A DNA stretch of 64,000 nucleotides, taken from positions 92,573,681 through 92,637,680 of the forward strand of contig NC_030681.2 of the NCBI RefSeq assembly GCF_000004195.4, given 5' to 3'. A model generated the notes under the pieces. The model made no database searches, was not told where the DNA came from, and saw only the letters and a list, made by a program, of their open reading frames with translations. This document shows positions 1 to 10,752 of this stretch, piece after piece. The first letter of the stretch is position 1, and every line of letters starts with the position of its first letter. Both the position numbers and the translations under genes were made by a program. The DNA is from Xenopus tropicalis. Taxonomy: Eukaryota > Chordata > Amphibia > Anura > Pipidae.

Positions 1-26
1 GAAAACCCCAGGTCCTGAGCATTTTT
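1..26. repeat. Terminal remnant of a CAGGTATGGG-family MITE
   Basis: The first bases match, in reverse complement, the segment AATGCTCGGGACCTGGGG found just inside the left end of the full copies at 25516, 28585 and 51152. The outer inverted repeat that should follow is replaced by a T-run, so the copy is truncated here and continues to the left of the window. Confidence 0.55.
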
Positions 27-162
27 TTAAACTTTTATTGAAGATTTCACAATATATACAGAGATACAGGTTTGTTGAAAAGATTATTTAACAGCATGGT
101 TTTGTAAAATAAACTGGTGTTTGGTGATTTTTGTGTCTTGCATCACCTTATTGATAAAGTAT

Positions 163-560
163 TTACGGGTAGGCTGGGGGAATTAGCAATGGTAGGCAGG
201 CATGCAGAGGATCTGGAGCATAGAGACAGGGACACCTCGTCTTTAGACAAAACACAGGTTTATTTGGGCAAATTCTTCCCAACAGAAACATAAGACAGTT
301 CATAAACATACAGTTCATGGATGTGATTTGTCCCTTCTTCAGGGCTCTCACCTTCCAGGGTTAATGCCACACTCTGGAACACTCAGGCTTCACATTAAGC
401 CTTGCTGACTCCTCTCAGCTCTCTGCAGTGGCAGGTGGCACCCCCAGCTCCTCTCCTCTAGGAGTTCCTGACACAGGCAGCTCTCCTCCCTGGCATTTGT
501 ATCCCACATTAAACACTGGTGGAAATACACCAAATAATGACCTTTTCCATTGCATCTCTC
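163..560 (-). repeat. Possible LTR-type retroelement fragment
   Basis: Read on the minus strand this block looks like the 3' part of a retroelement LTR. An AATAAA hexamer (plus-strand TTTATT near 262) is followed by a short GT-rich tail, and the block begins about TGAGAGATGCAATGG beside the TA microsatellite. I could not find a target duplication, a primer-binding site or a second copy in the window. Short open frames here have no recognisable domain. It could instead be an unclassified dispersed repeat. Confidence 0.25.

Positions 561-563
<3 letters not shown>

Positions 564-610
<47 letters not shown>
564..610. repeat. (TA)n microsatellite
   Basis: An uninterrupted run of about 23 TA dinucleotides. 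It produces spurious poly-Tyr/Ile reading frames on both strands. Confidence 0.95.
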
Positions 611-611
<1 letters not shown>

Positions 612-1460
612 CTCATCGGTCACAGGGTCTCCTATAATTATGGTTTGTGCTTTTACTGTATATTTAAGGTGTATAACATGTATAAGATGAAGACCAGTGC
701 CTTTATGTCACAGTCCCTAGATCATGGATCATTTGTTGAGTAGATAGTTGGGCTGGTCAGTCTTAGGAAATGGTGCAGTTTAGGTTTGCTTTTCAGCCTT
801 GTTTAAGGGCCATTTTAAAAAGAGGCATTCTGCCAGTAATGCCATACATGGTTTGGCTAGACTGCACTTTAAGCCAGTTAATGGTACAACTTGGAACGGA
901 ACAACTATGGAAATCCTCAGCAGGAAAGAAAACAGCTGATTGGCATCGTTTAGGCCTGGGAGCACAAGCAGAAGTTGGCACAAAATATAAGAGGTTGCAA
1001 ATTTAAAGAAACTATACCACGTTTTTTGCATAAGGTATCTGTAATAAAACCCACCTGTGTGCTACTGCAAACTACAACTTACATATGAACTGTTTGATAT
1101 TGGGTAGAGCCAGTGAACTCTACAATTTATATTGCCTGCCCTTCTTTTTAAGGATCAGATATTAATACCAACCTGAAATACTTTTATAAAGTTAGTGACT
1201 GAGTGTGGCACTGTCTTTCACCTCCTGCCCTAATATGATGTGAATCTGGTATAAATGCAGAGCATTTGTCTAAGACTTCAGCCACAGCTGGAGGGCCATA
1301 TAATGTTTGTAATGCATCTCACCCTAATAACCTTAAGGGTCTATTTAATATATCCTACATTTCTGCTTTATTCTACCAGCAGGTTATAAATCATACTTTA
1401 TATTTAATCTGTGCTATAATAGTAACCAGTATGTTTAAAAAGCCAACATTCCTCAGAGCT
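611..1460. other. Intergenic stretch, nothing recognised
   Basis: AT-rich unique-looking sequence. Open frames are under 85 codons, lack splice-site context or recognisable motifs, and overlap in both strands, as expected by chance. Confidence 0.6.
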
Positions 1461-1464
1461 TACA

Positions 1465-2245
1465 TAGTTAAGTTGGGTTGAAAACAGACCAAAGTCCATT
1501 AAGATCAACCCTTCCAGCATACACATAAACCTATACTGACCTATCTGTACACTCACATACATAAACCATATATACCAACATCAATACTAACTGTAGATAT
1601 TAGTATCACAATAGCATTGGATACTATGCTTGTTCAAGAACTCATCCAGGCCCCTCTTAAAGGCATTAACAGAATCTGCCATTACCACATCTCTAGGAAG
1701 GGCATTCTGCAACCTCACTGCCCTCACCGTGAAAAACCACCTACTGTATGCTGCTTCAAACGGAAGCTCCGTTCCTCTAATCTAAAGGGGTGGCCTCTGG
1801 TGCACTGTTTTTATGGGAAAAAAGAACATCCCCCATCTGCCTATAATCCCCTCTAATGTACTTGTACAGAGTAATCATGTCCCCTCGCAAGCGCCTCTTT
1901 TCCAGAGAAAACAACCCCAACCTTGACAGTCTAACCTCATAGTTTAAATCTTCCATCCCCTTTACCAGTTTAGTTGCACGTCTCTGCACTCTCTCCAGCT
2001 CATTAATATCCTTCTTAAGGACTGGAGCCCAAAACTGCACTGCATACTCAAGGTGAGGCCTTACCAGGGACCTATAAAGAGGCAAAATTATGTTTTCATC
2101 CCTTGGGTTAATTCCCTTTTTAAACAAGATAGCACTTTATTTGCTTTAGTAGCCACAGAATGACATTGCCTGGAATTAGACAACTTGTTATCTACAAATA
2201 TCCCCAGATTCTTCTCAGTTCTCAGCTGTACAATAGAAGATTGAA
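1465..2245 (-). mobile_element. CR1-like LINE, 3' fragment (5'-truncated)
   Basis: The minus strand encodes the C-terminal end of a CR1/L2-type ORF2 (about 2127 down to 1600). The conserved LVRPHLEYAVQFWAPVL block is followed by ELERVQRRATKLVKGM. A C-terminal block (FFTVR/LWNSLP-type) follows after frameshifts, in plus-strand sequence around 1640-1750. Further upstream RT-tail sequence is recognisable to about 2245 but out of frame. Catalytic palm motifs are absent, so this is a dead fragment. It is a different subfamily from the copies at 4535 and 13530, as its 3' tail does not match theirs. Confidence 0.8.
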
Positions 2246-2384
2246 ACATTTAGAGTAAATACCAATACTGATCAATACAGAAGATAAAAATGGCTTAGCT
2301 TAGGTTTGGAGTTTGGCCAGATAACGAGTGAGAGATGTGGCATTGAGTACTGTCACTGCCGGTGACAGTGGCTTCTACTGTATC

Positions 2385-2640
2385 CAGGCCCGGATTTGTG
2401 GCGAGGCCACAAAGGCCCAGGCCTAGGGCGGCACAAACTTAGGGGTGGCATGCCGCCCCGCCGCAGCAAAGTTTTTACATTTTGCTCCCTTACGGAGCAA
2501 TGGGGACTTCTCCCCACTGCTCCGTATGGGAGTTTAAACATTTGCATGCACGCTCGGGCGGGGGGGAGGAGAGGGGGTTGTGTCCGCGCATGCATGTGGG
2601 GGCGCAGAATGGGGGCGGCCTTGGGGCGCGCAAATTAGAA
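2385..2640. repeat. GC-rich dispersed repeat, copy 1
   Basis: The block stands out as GC-rich in an AT-rich background. It shares AGGCCACAAAGGC, GGCCTAGGG and a following AGGGGTGGC/AGGGGCGGC motif with the block at 43783-43950. Both then contain an inner hairpin built on a CTCCGTA core (TACGGAG paired with CTCCGTA). Two related copies show a dispersed repeat, probably a non-autonomous DNA element. No target duplication could be fixed. Confidence 0.6.
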
Positions 2641-4530
2641 ATGCGGCGCTGACTGTATCATGATGGAACTGTAAGTTAGATGAGAGGAAGCTTCTGTAAA
2701 TAAATGCGGTTTGGTAAAATAAGTTCAGAGATGTGAGGTGGGAGAAAATTTTGAACTGCTTTGTACATCAGGGTCACTATTGGGAATTTTATTCTCAATG
2801 GTAGTGGAAACCAGTGTAGTGACTGGCAGAGTGGTTTGACAGAGGAAAAGCAGTTAGTAAAGTGTATGAGCCTAGCAACTGCATTTGTTAGATGGACTGG
2901 AAGGGTGACAATCCCTGCAAGGGTGACAATCCCTGCAAGGGTTGGCCAATCGATAGAGAGTGGCGGTACTAAATCTGTGTTGTGATAACTATATCAATTA
3001 GATTTTTATTGTATAGAATTTTATTGAATATAATTTTTATATTGTGAATGGTCATAGTTTTCAAATAGGTTGTATGTTGATGTTTTGTAGGTAAAAAAGA
3101 TTGTGGGGAGTGAAGAAGGGCAGAAACAAAGATACCCCAAAGTTGCTTGGCCCAGGGGAGGGAATGACAATGGAACTGTTAATTAGAGAGTCATTCAAGT
3201 CATCCAAGTAGAAAATGGTGGACAAAAAAGATACATGAGTTAGACCTGGTTGAGATTAGGAGAGGATAGATACATTTAGGTAACATTAGATTAGAGATTA
3301 TATGTAAAACCATATAAATTGATTCTAGGATAGAACCCCAAAAGAGAGAAGAGGTAAGAGAAAAGAATATACGTTATTGTACGAGACATTAAAAGAGTGA
3401 TTAGAATGGTAAGAGGAAAACCAAGACACAGTGGTGGGCCAATCTTGTGGGGTGTACTAGGCAGAGCTGTCTGGCACTGTACTCCCCATGCAAACGATGA
3501 GTGTGGGGGGCGACAAGGTCCCCTTTTCTGTCACTATAAAGTTTAAAAAGTGTGCTGCAGGCTCAGGGACAGGACACTCCTTTTCTCTCACCCAGGGCTA
3601 GACTAGGAGTAGGCAAGGCATAAGAGATACATGCCCATTGCATCCAAGCCATGTGCTTCTTCTGCCTTCCCCTAGTTATAGCCCTGCCAGAACAGTGCAG
3701 TGCAGGACAGGGCAGTATTATGAAGGCCATGAGAATGAAGGGACTGGGTTGAGTGTAAAAATTTAATTCATTATAGTGTTGCTTTTGACGTGTTCTGAGC
3801 AGTGGCTGAAGTACATGGATGGGGTAAGGAGGGGAAGAGCAAGCAATTGAGGAAAGTTTTTTTTACAGAGTTCATTTATGAGTTCAAAAGAATAGGTTTG
3901 ACTAATCAAAGGCTGGTATTATAGGACAGCAATGCAGATTTTAAGATGCAGAAATGTTGTTCTGACCAGGATTTCCACCATTGGCAAGAGTACGTGACCA
4001 CATTTTGTGAGCTGTGGTTTAAGCTGTTTGCTAAGCTTGGAGTTATTTGGGTCTTGTGGACTTGTGACCTGGAAATATCAAGCTCAATAAAGGCAGTTAA
4101 TAATAAACAGAGCTAGTGAAGTTAGGGAAGTAGGTGGTAGTCAGTAGAAGAGGAGAGTGCAGGGTGCTGGTCATGGTATGTGCATGGCTGGAAAGTCTGC
4201 AAAAGAATTGTTAGCTGGTTTGTATTTGAAAAATACATTTAATAGAATATGCACACCTAAGAAAACTGCTTGTAGCTTTTTGTTTGGTACCACTAGATGG
4301 CACTGTGGCTTGTACAAAATAGAGTAAAATGTTCTGCCAAATTTTAATATAATATTTTTCTACTGACCCTGTGCATTCCCAATTTTGGTCACTAGATGGC
4401 ATATGAAATTCAAGATACTTTATGTGCCTGTTTTGTTTTAATGTAGGTATAATGTAGCATTATACATACAGCCCAAATTTACGGGAACACATTTGTGCAT
4501 ATGTAACAAATTTTGCAAAAACAGCAAAAT
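2641..4530. other. Intergenic stretch, nothing recognised
   Basis: No gene or clear element seen. There is only a small 19-bp tandem duplication (AGGGTGACAATCCCTGCA, about 2908-2945) and short A/T runs. Confidence 0.55.
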
Positions 4531-4730
4531 AACTTCGTAACATAGTAAGTTAGGTTGAAAAAAGATGTATGTCCATCATGTTCAGCCATAATACCTATAT
4601 ATAACCTGCCTAACTGCTAGTTGATCCAGAGGAAGGCAAAAAAAACCCATCTGAAGCCTCTCAAATTTGCCGCAGAGGGGAAAAAAATTCCTTCCTGATT
4701 TCAGGATGGCAATCGGACCAGTCCCTGGAT

Positions 4731-5387
4731 CAACTTGTACTAAGAGCTATCTCCCATAACTCTGTATTCCCTCACTTGTACTATGAGCTATCTCCCATAC
4801 CCCTGTAATCCCTCACTTGTACTGAGTGCTATCTCCCATAACCCTGTATCCCCTCACTTGTACTGAGCGCTATCTCCCATACCCATGTATTCCCTCACTT
4901 GTACTGAGTGCTATCTCCCATAACCCTGTATCCCCTCACTTGTACTGAGAGCTATCTCCCATACACCTGTATTCCATCACTTGTACTGAGAGCTATCTCC
5001 CCTACCCCTGTATTCCCTCACTTGTACTGAGAGCTATCTCCCCTACCCCTGTATTCCCTCACTTGTACTGAGAGCTATCTCCCATACCCCTGTATTCCCT
5101 CACTTGTACTAAGAGCTATCTCCCATACCCCTGTATTCCCTCACTTGTACTGAGAGCTATTTCCCATAACCCTGTATTCCCTCACTTGTACTGAGAGCTA
5201 TCTCTCATAACCCTGTATTCCCTCACTTGTACTGAGAGCTATCTCCCATACCCCTGTATTCCCTCACTTGTACTGAGAGCTATCTCCCCTACTCCTGTAT
5301 TCCCTCACTTGTACTGAGAGCTATCTCCCATACCCCTGTATTCCCTCACTTGTACTAAGAGCTATCTCCCATAACCCTGTAATCCCT
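4731..5387. repeat. 41-bp minisatellite, about 16 units, inside a LINE 3' UTR
   Basis: Sixteen head-to-tail copies of a unit that begins CACTTGTACTGAGAGCTATC and continues with a CTGTATTCCCT end. The spacing is a regular 41 bp (first unit 42). Units differ mainly at two or three positions (ACCC versus ACTC, CCAT versus CCCT). The related LINE 3' end at 13530-13800 carries exactly one such unit, between CAACTTGTACT and CACTTGCTAAA, so the array arose by local expansion inside this copy. Confidence 0.95.
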
Positions 5388-6624
5388 CACTTGCTAAATA
5401 GCCATCCAGCCCCTTCTTAAAGTTATATAATGTATCAGCCAGCACGACTGATTCGGGGAGGGAATTCCACAACTTCACAGCTCTCACTGTAAAAAATCCT
5501 TTCCGAATATTTAAATGGAACCTCCCTTTTTCTAAACGGAGTGGGTGCCCTCGTGTCATTTGGAAGGACCTACTGGTAAATAAAGCATTGGAGAGATTAT
5601 TATGTCATCCCCTTATATATTTATACATAGTTATCATGTCACCTTTTAAGTGTCTTCTCCAGTGTAAACAGACCCAACTTGGCTAGTCTTTCTTCATAAC
5701 TGAGACTTTCCATGCCCTTTACCAGCTTAGTTGCCCTTCTCTGGACCCTCTCTAATTCAGTAATGTCCTGTTTGAGCACTGGAGACCAAAACTGAACAGC
5801 ATATTCTAGATGGGGCCTTACCAGCGCTCTGTAAAGGGGAAGAATAACCCCCTCCTCCAGTGAATCTATACCCCTTTTAATACAGCTCAATACCCTGTTT
5901 GCCCTTGCAGCTGCTGCCTGGCATTGCTTGCTACAGCCAAGTTTATTATCTACAAGGACTCCAAGGTCCTTCTCCATTAGGGATTTGCCTAGTGCAGTCC
6001 CATTAAGGGTATACGGGCTTGCATGTCCTTCATAAAGTCATGCTGAGTACTGCTCATAATGCCATTCTCCAGTACATAATTTTGTATGTGATCCCTTAAC
6101 AAGCCTTCAAATAACTTGCCCACCACGGATGTCAAACTTACAGGCCTATAATTGCCAGGCTGAGATCTTACCTTTTTAAATATAGGAATGACATTCGCCT
6201 TCTTCCAATCCCTAGGTACCATACCTGATGAAAGCGAGTCTGAGAATATCAGAAACAAGGGCCACTGTAATTCTGCCCCCAGCTCTCTCAGTACCCGAGG
6301 GTGTATTCCATCTGGCCCAGGTGCCTTGTTTACATTTATCGTGTGTAACCCTTTAAGCACCATATCCTGTGCCAACCACTGTGTAGTTGGAGCTGAGGCA
6401 ACAGTGAAGCTATTGGGTGGGACTTGGCACTCTGGCTCCTCTACTGTATACACAGAAGAAAAGAACTGGTTAAGCACATCTGCCTTTTCTGTATCTGCTG
6501 TAACCATATTGTTATTATAACTCAATGGGGCCACACCCTCAACCTGCATCTTTTTACCATTAATATACTTAAAAAACTTTTTGGGGTTAGTCTTGGCCTC
6601 TGCCGTAACTAAACTTAATAACAA
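5362..6624 (-). pseudogene. Broken CR1 ORF2 (reverse transcriptase) remnant
   Basis: Three disconnected minus-strand frames belong to one LINE protein. 6624-5989 is the RT fingers region. 5977-5639 is the end of the RT, with LERVQRRATKLVKGM. 5559-5362 is the C-terminal FTVRAVKLWNSLPESV block. The catalytic YxDD segment is deleted between the first two, and frameshifts separate the others. It would have nicked target DNA and copied the element's RNA. This copy cannot. Confidence 0.8.
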
Positions 6625-6640
6625 ATCCTACATTTAAATT

Positions 6641-7454
6641 TAAACTTTAACTAACTGAATAATGCTGTTTGTATAAGTATGTAACCTTCATACTTAAATT
6701 ATTTGAACTACCTTTTGCTGCAATATCAGATTTAAAAAGAATCTCCACCAAAACTATGTTTTTTGCTTAAGGAAAGAAATTGTAACTCTAAACAATTTTC
6801 CAATGTACATTTATTACAGAACTCTTAATAGGTTTTAAGTTATTTGTAACTGAAATTGTATTCACCTTATGCCTTTCAGTTCTATGGTTCCTACTCTTAA
6901 AACAATGTAGTAGAGGTCACTTCTCATCCTGTTACTGAGCCACATTGTTAGCATAAATGATTACCATTCACTCAAACTTCCATTTTTTTGACTGTATAAA
7001 ATGTGTCCTATTGTAGTATTTCCTAGTATTTTGTATCATCCATTCTTCCTTCTATTTAATCCCTGCCATTACTATTAAAAACCCTATCCCACAATTGCAG
7101 AAGCTGTGCAGTATAAGTTTTGGTTTCCCTGGGTTGGAAAAAGAATGAACACTTCTAGCTGTCCCACTTTGTATTAATGTTTAGGTTCATGTGGGAATCA
7201 TTGCTGTAACCTGTTTGGTACCGTACCAGGTGATCAAGTTAAGGCTAGGGCAAGGGAAGCCTGGGATTATTTGATTGCATGTGAATATGGGTTGCTATTG
7301 CAAGCTATCTGTCTCTGCTCTGCAGGCTATTTCCAACACAGATATAGTTGCAGAAATGGGGGCTTGTCTACTGGCATATTTCCTCTTCCCCAATTCGATG
7401 ATACAGCTGATAGTTTAGCTTTTCCCCAGACAAGTCTGGGTGGTTTCCCGTGAA
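6641..7454. other. Intergenic stretch, nothing recognised
   Basis: No supported gene. The frame at 7271-7453 is short, without a homologous motif, and may be flank or U5 of the LTR-like segment next to it. Confidence 0.5.
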
Positions 7455-7960
7455 ACAGCATACCTGGAGACCCATCTAATGCTCACTCAGAAAAAGAAAG
7501 TTTATTGATTTGGTGACCAAGCATAGAACAGCAATACAGCATTCACTAGCTTCAAACTAATTTGTCTGCTTCCCCACCCAATTTCCTGACTTTTTATACC
7601 CTTGCATAAACAACATTAACATCTTGTGATTTCATACAATTGATTTTGTTATCTTATTGGTTAATACATTATAGAAACTTAAAATGTTTTCGATTAAACT
7701 ACCAAGTATCACTTAGTATAGCAAAAGCCTTGAGACAAAGAACCTCATCCACAACTTACCTCTTTTCAGCTAAATGTCCTTGAAGTTTAGGATGATCTTA
7801 AAACATGAAATCCTGTTTATTATGGAATTTTAGGGGGTTTAGAAGCAAAATACTATACCTGAAGCCAAGCACTTAAGCACCAAGGTCACACGAGCCATTT
7901 GGCAAGCGGAGAACCATGAGGCCTACTAAGCAATTATATTTTGACCCTAATGCCCCTCAA
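7455..7960 (-). mobile_element. Putative solo LTR (retroviral-like), minus strand
   Basis: On the minus strand the segment has the spacing of an LTR promoter and terminator unit. A TATAAAAA box lies at 7598-7591. About 90 bp downstream an AATAAA signal (7506-7501) is followed by a T-rich then GT-rich tail ending around CAGGTATGCTGTTTCA. No gag, pol or env sequence adjoins it, so if it is an LTR it is a solo one. I found no clear target duplication, so limits are approximate. Confidence 0.4.
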
Positions 7961-8360
7961 CTGAGCATGCTACATCATTAACTGTTTGGCTCAGGCCTAA
8001 GGCTAATGTCACACATAGAGATTTGCCACTTTGAGGCTGTTCATTTAACTCCTATTAACTGCTGTTAGTTTGAGGTCTCAGCTCCAGGTCTTGTGTACTT
8101 TATATTCTCCAATCAATACTGGAAATGTATTGTGTCTGCCCTTGTGTGAGCCATTCACAAATCATTCCCATAATTACTGTGATAAAATGTTCCTGCCCAT
8201 TCCCAGAGTATGTCTATACTTTATATAGCATTTGGCAAAATAGCAGCACTAATATCCATATGTTACCACTTACTAACTATGAAGGATCTGTGCCAGAATC
8301 CAATAACTTGTTTTTTGCCCCAGGAAACTGCTTATTTAACCAATGGTATAGAACCAATGG

Positions 8361-8628
8361 TTCTATTGAAAAATACGGTCAAAATATTTCAGCCAGCACA
8401 GCAAGTAAGGTGCAAGCAGGGCTTAGCCCTTGCGTGTTTATTCAAAATGCAACGTTTCGGGGGCGTACCCCTTCGTCCCTGCTTGCACCTTACTTGCTGT
8501 GCTGGCTGAAATATTTTGACCGGACTGTGTGGAGAGTGCCGACTCTCTAGGCTGTGCACCAAGTAGTAATTCTCTGGAGGAGGTAAGGGTGTGCTGGTGT
8601 AAATATTTTTCCCATTCTATTGAAAAAT
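8361..8628. mobile_element. Short hairpin retroelement-like insertion with 14-bp target duplication
   Basis: An insertion of about 240 bp is flanked by the direct repeat TTCTATTGAAAAAT (8361-8374 and 8615-8628). Inside are two 46-bp inverted arms (8376-8421 and 8477-8522) around a 55-bp loop. On the minus strand the loop holds GAAGGGGTACGCCCCCGAAA, which resembles stem II plus the GAAA core of hammerhead ribozymes found in Penelope-like retroelements. It also holds an AATAAA motif. The CUGA half of the hammerhead core reads GGGA here. A 14-bp duplication fits target-primed reverse transcription better than cut-and-paste transposition. Assignment to a Penelope-like element is inference. Confidence 0.55.
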
Positions 8629-8957
8629 CAACACTGCTGAGTTGCAAACCCAATAGTTAATGCAGTATTTGTTTAGAAGACAAAATTCCAGAGTCTGTGA
8701 ATCCATGGCTAGACATCCTCTTGTAGCTTTTGGTGACTATGGGCAATTGGCTGTCTTTGAAATATTATTCATAGTTTAAATATGTTATTGGCCGTTGCAT
8801 TTTTGGGGCTGCTGCCTCCTGAGGCATATATTAATGTGTTTTTCCACGCTTACCTCTTTGGCATCTGAGTGGGTCAACAGGGAGCTGCTACTGAGCTGCT
8901 AGTGAGATTATTGCACTCTCTACACTAGTGGTACAGCTAGTGGTACAGCTCCCCCTG

Positions 8958-9013
8958 CACAAATGGTTACTAAAAGAACACAGCATTGTGTGTTCTTTTA
9001 GTAACCATTTGTG
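8958..9013. repeat. 25-bp perfect inverted repeat (hairpin)
   Basis: Arms 8958-8982 and 8989-9013 are exact reverse complements around the 6-base loop GCATTG. A direct repeat AGTGGTACAGCT precedes it (about 8925-8950). It may be the core of a very small MITE or a snap-back duplication. It has no bulges, unlike a typical miRNA precursor. Confidence 0.8.
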
Positions 9014-9988
9014 AGAGTAAATAGCTTCATGTGACCAATATTCTGAAATAAAAGGTGTTTTGCAGGGTCACTCATATTTTCTAAACATAGCTAACATCTT
9101 ACAAATTGTATGTAAACTTCTGAGCCCAATAGTATGTTATTGCCATGTCATGCTGTGCTTGTATGGGAGCATGTTCAAGTGGTAATGCACAGTGCGAGGG
9201 CCTCATGCAGCCTCATCACATTAGAAATGCATCTATAGCTTAGTTGTCCCAAATTTTTAAGGGAATTCAGGCCTGATTGTCACATCTCAGAGGTCCATGA
9301 ACAATAAAATTACAATACACATAGCTGATGCATTAAATGTATATACCAGTTCATAGACCCAGTGCACCTTCTGAGGTCTTGGCACTTGTAGGTGTACAAC
9401 ATTACAGAGCCCTCCCTGCACCCTCCTCCCTCTCCATGCCTTCTGATTCAGATGGCCATGTGTTCCACAGTGGAAGAGTCAACTTGCCCAGAGGGCAGCG
9501 GTGTCAATGAAGAGTAGGGTCATGAGTGAAGGAGGGAAAATTAAATTGAAAAAAATAAATAAATAGTGGAGCAGTAGACCCCCCTGCTGGCGAATGACCA
9601 GCGCATTGGCAATTTCCCATGTTGCTGTGAATAACACATTCAGATTTGAGTCCCTTTTGGCAGTCCGTGCTTCCCTATGTAATTAACACTTATATCCTTT
9701 GACAATGTTTTGAGGCATTATATATATATGTATGTAATGCTAACAGCAATGTGCATATAAAAAATGAAAATCTTAAAAAGTGGCTGCTCACCACAGAAAA
9801 ATTCATGCACCTTCAATTCATTCCTATGAAATTTTTAGATCTATCAAATAATGAACTCTATTCACCCATTGATAAATATGCATCTAAAAATCCCATAGGA
9901 ATGAATAGAAAGTGGGTGATTGTTTCTATAGTGAGCTCATATTTTAATTCAATCTGGTCCTAAATGTATTATATTATTTTACTATTTT

Positions 9989-10472
9989 TTAAAGGTGAAG
10001 GAAAGGTAAAAACTAAGTAAGCTTTATCAGAAAGGTCTATGAAAATACAGCCATAAGCACTTACAGAAAAGCTGCATTGATTCCTCTATCAAAAGAAACA
10101 CAGGATTTCTTGTGTCCTTTTTTGTAAACATGTTCTTCAGGTATCAGACTTCCTCTCTCAGAAAAATCCTTCATTCCAGGGGCCAGAGTCTGCACAGTTC
10201 TCTCCTGCTCCCCCCTCCCATAAATTCATAAAACCCACTCCCCCCACCCTTAGGCATGTGTAATCTGAGCTATAACAGCTAAGCTGCAAGCAGGAAGCTA
10301 TGAAGACCAAGCTAAAATGGCAGCTGCAATCTTAAACAAACAGAGAAACCTTCTAGGGCTCTTTACTCGGGTATGGTAAAGCTTTCTGCAGAATAAATAT
10401 AGCATTCTAGATGGCGCTAATGTGGTGATTCTGTTGGCAGTAAAATGCCAAAAAACTTTCCTTCCCCTTTAA
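9989..10472 (+). mobile_element. T2/Kolobok-type MITE, copy A
   Basis: Flanked by TTAA on both sides, with terminal inverted repeats AAAGGTGAAGGAAAG and (reverse) AAAGGGGAAGGAAAG. The interior matches the copies at 39663-40122 (same orientation) and 58982-59405 (opposite): shared TAAGCTTTATCAGAAAGG near the left and TTCTGCAGAATAAATATAG near the right. TTAA targets with AAAGGRR ends are the hallmark of the Xenopus T2 MITE family, moved by Kolobok transposase. It has no coding capacity. Confidence 0.85.
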
Positions 10473-10752
10473 TGTCTTTGTCTTATATGCATTTAGATGT
10501 CTCTGAGGAATTATATTAAAAATACAGTCTTATATCATGTCAGTGATACCACAAATGGTTATTTAGCTCTCTTTTGTCCCTTCATCTGTTGTATGCTACA
10601 GCTACCAGAAGTTCCCAACTGCTTAGTATTTGGATTGTTTAAATAAAATAAACTGGGGAAGTCATCAAAATTGCTTTATCTTTTTACATTTAGCCCTCTA
10701 TTTGGCTTTGTCAGTGGGCTATAGGGCTACCTAAAAGTGGCCTTACATACTA

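Larger units (their letters stand above)
4535..6640 (-). mobile_element. CR1-like LINE, internally deleted copy
   Basis: A minus-strand LINE copy whose 3' end is at the left. From 6624 leftward it encodes the N-terminal part of a reverse transcriptase: NKAPGPDGIHPRVLREL, then DWKKANVIPIFKK and PGNYRPVSLTSVVGKLFE. Near 6035 the frame breaks and the protein jumps to the region just before the C-terminal block (EKDLGVLVDNKLG, then VRPHLEYAVQFWSPVL). The palm with the YxDD catalytic motif is therefore missing. The 3' UTR holds the 41-bp minisatellite annotated separately. It ends in short TTACTATG-type octamers, the tail style of CR1/L2 LINEs. The copy is non-functional. Confidence 0.85.

Noticed and set aside
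4731..5387. CRISPR-like regular repeats
   Set aside because: Units are contiguous without spacers and lie in a LINE 3' UTR of a vertebrate genome; this is a minisatellite.
6188..6520. 110-codon plus-strand frame
   Set aside because: Antisense shadow of the LINE reverse-transcriptase remnant.
8440..8490. A functional hammerhead ribozyme
   Set aside because: Stem II and GAAA are present but the CUGA half of the core is changed and no clear cleavage site is seen, so only a remnant is claimed.
8125..8550. 141-codon plus-strand frame
   Set aside because: It runs through the hairpin insertion and its target duplication, has no recognisable domain, and overlapping frames exist in other phases.
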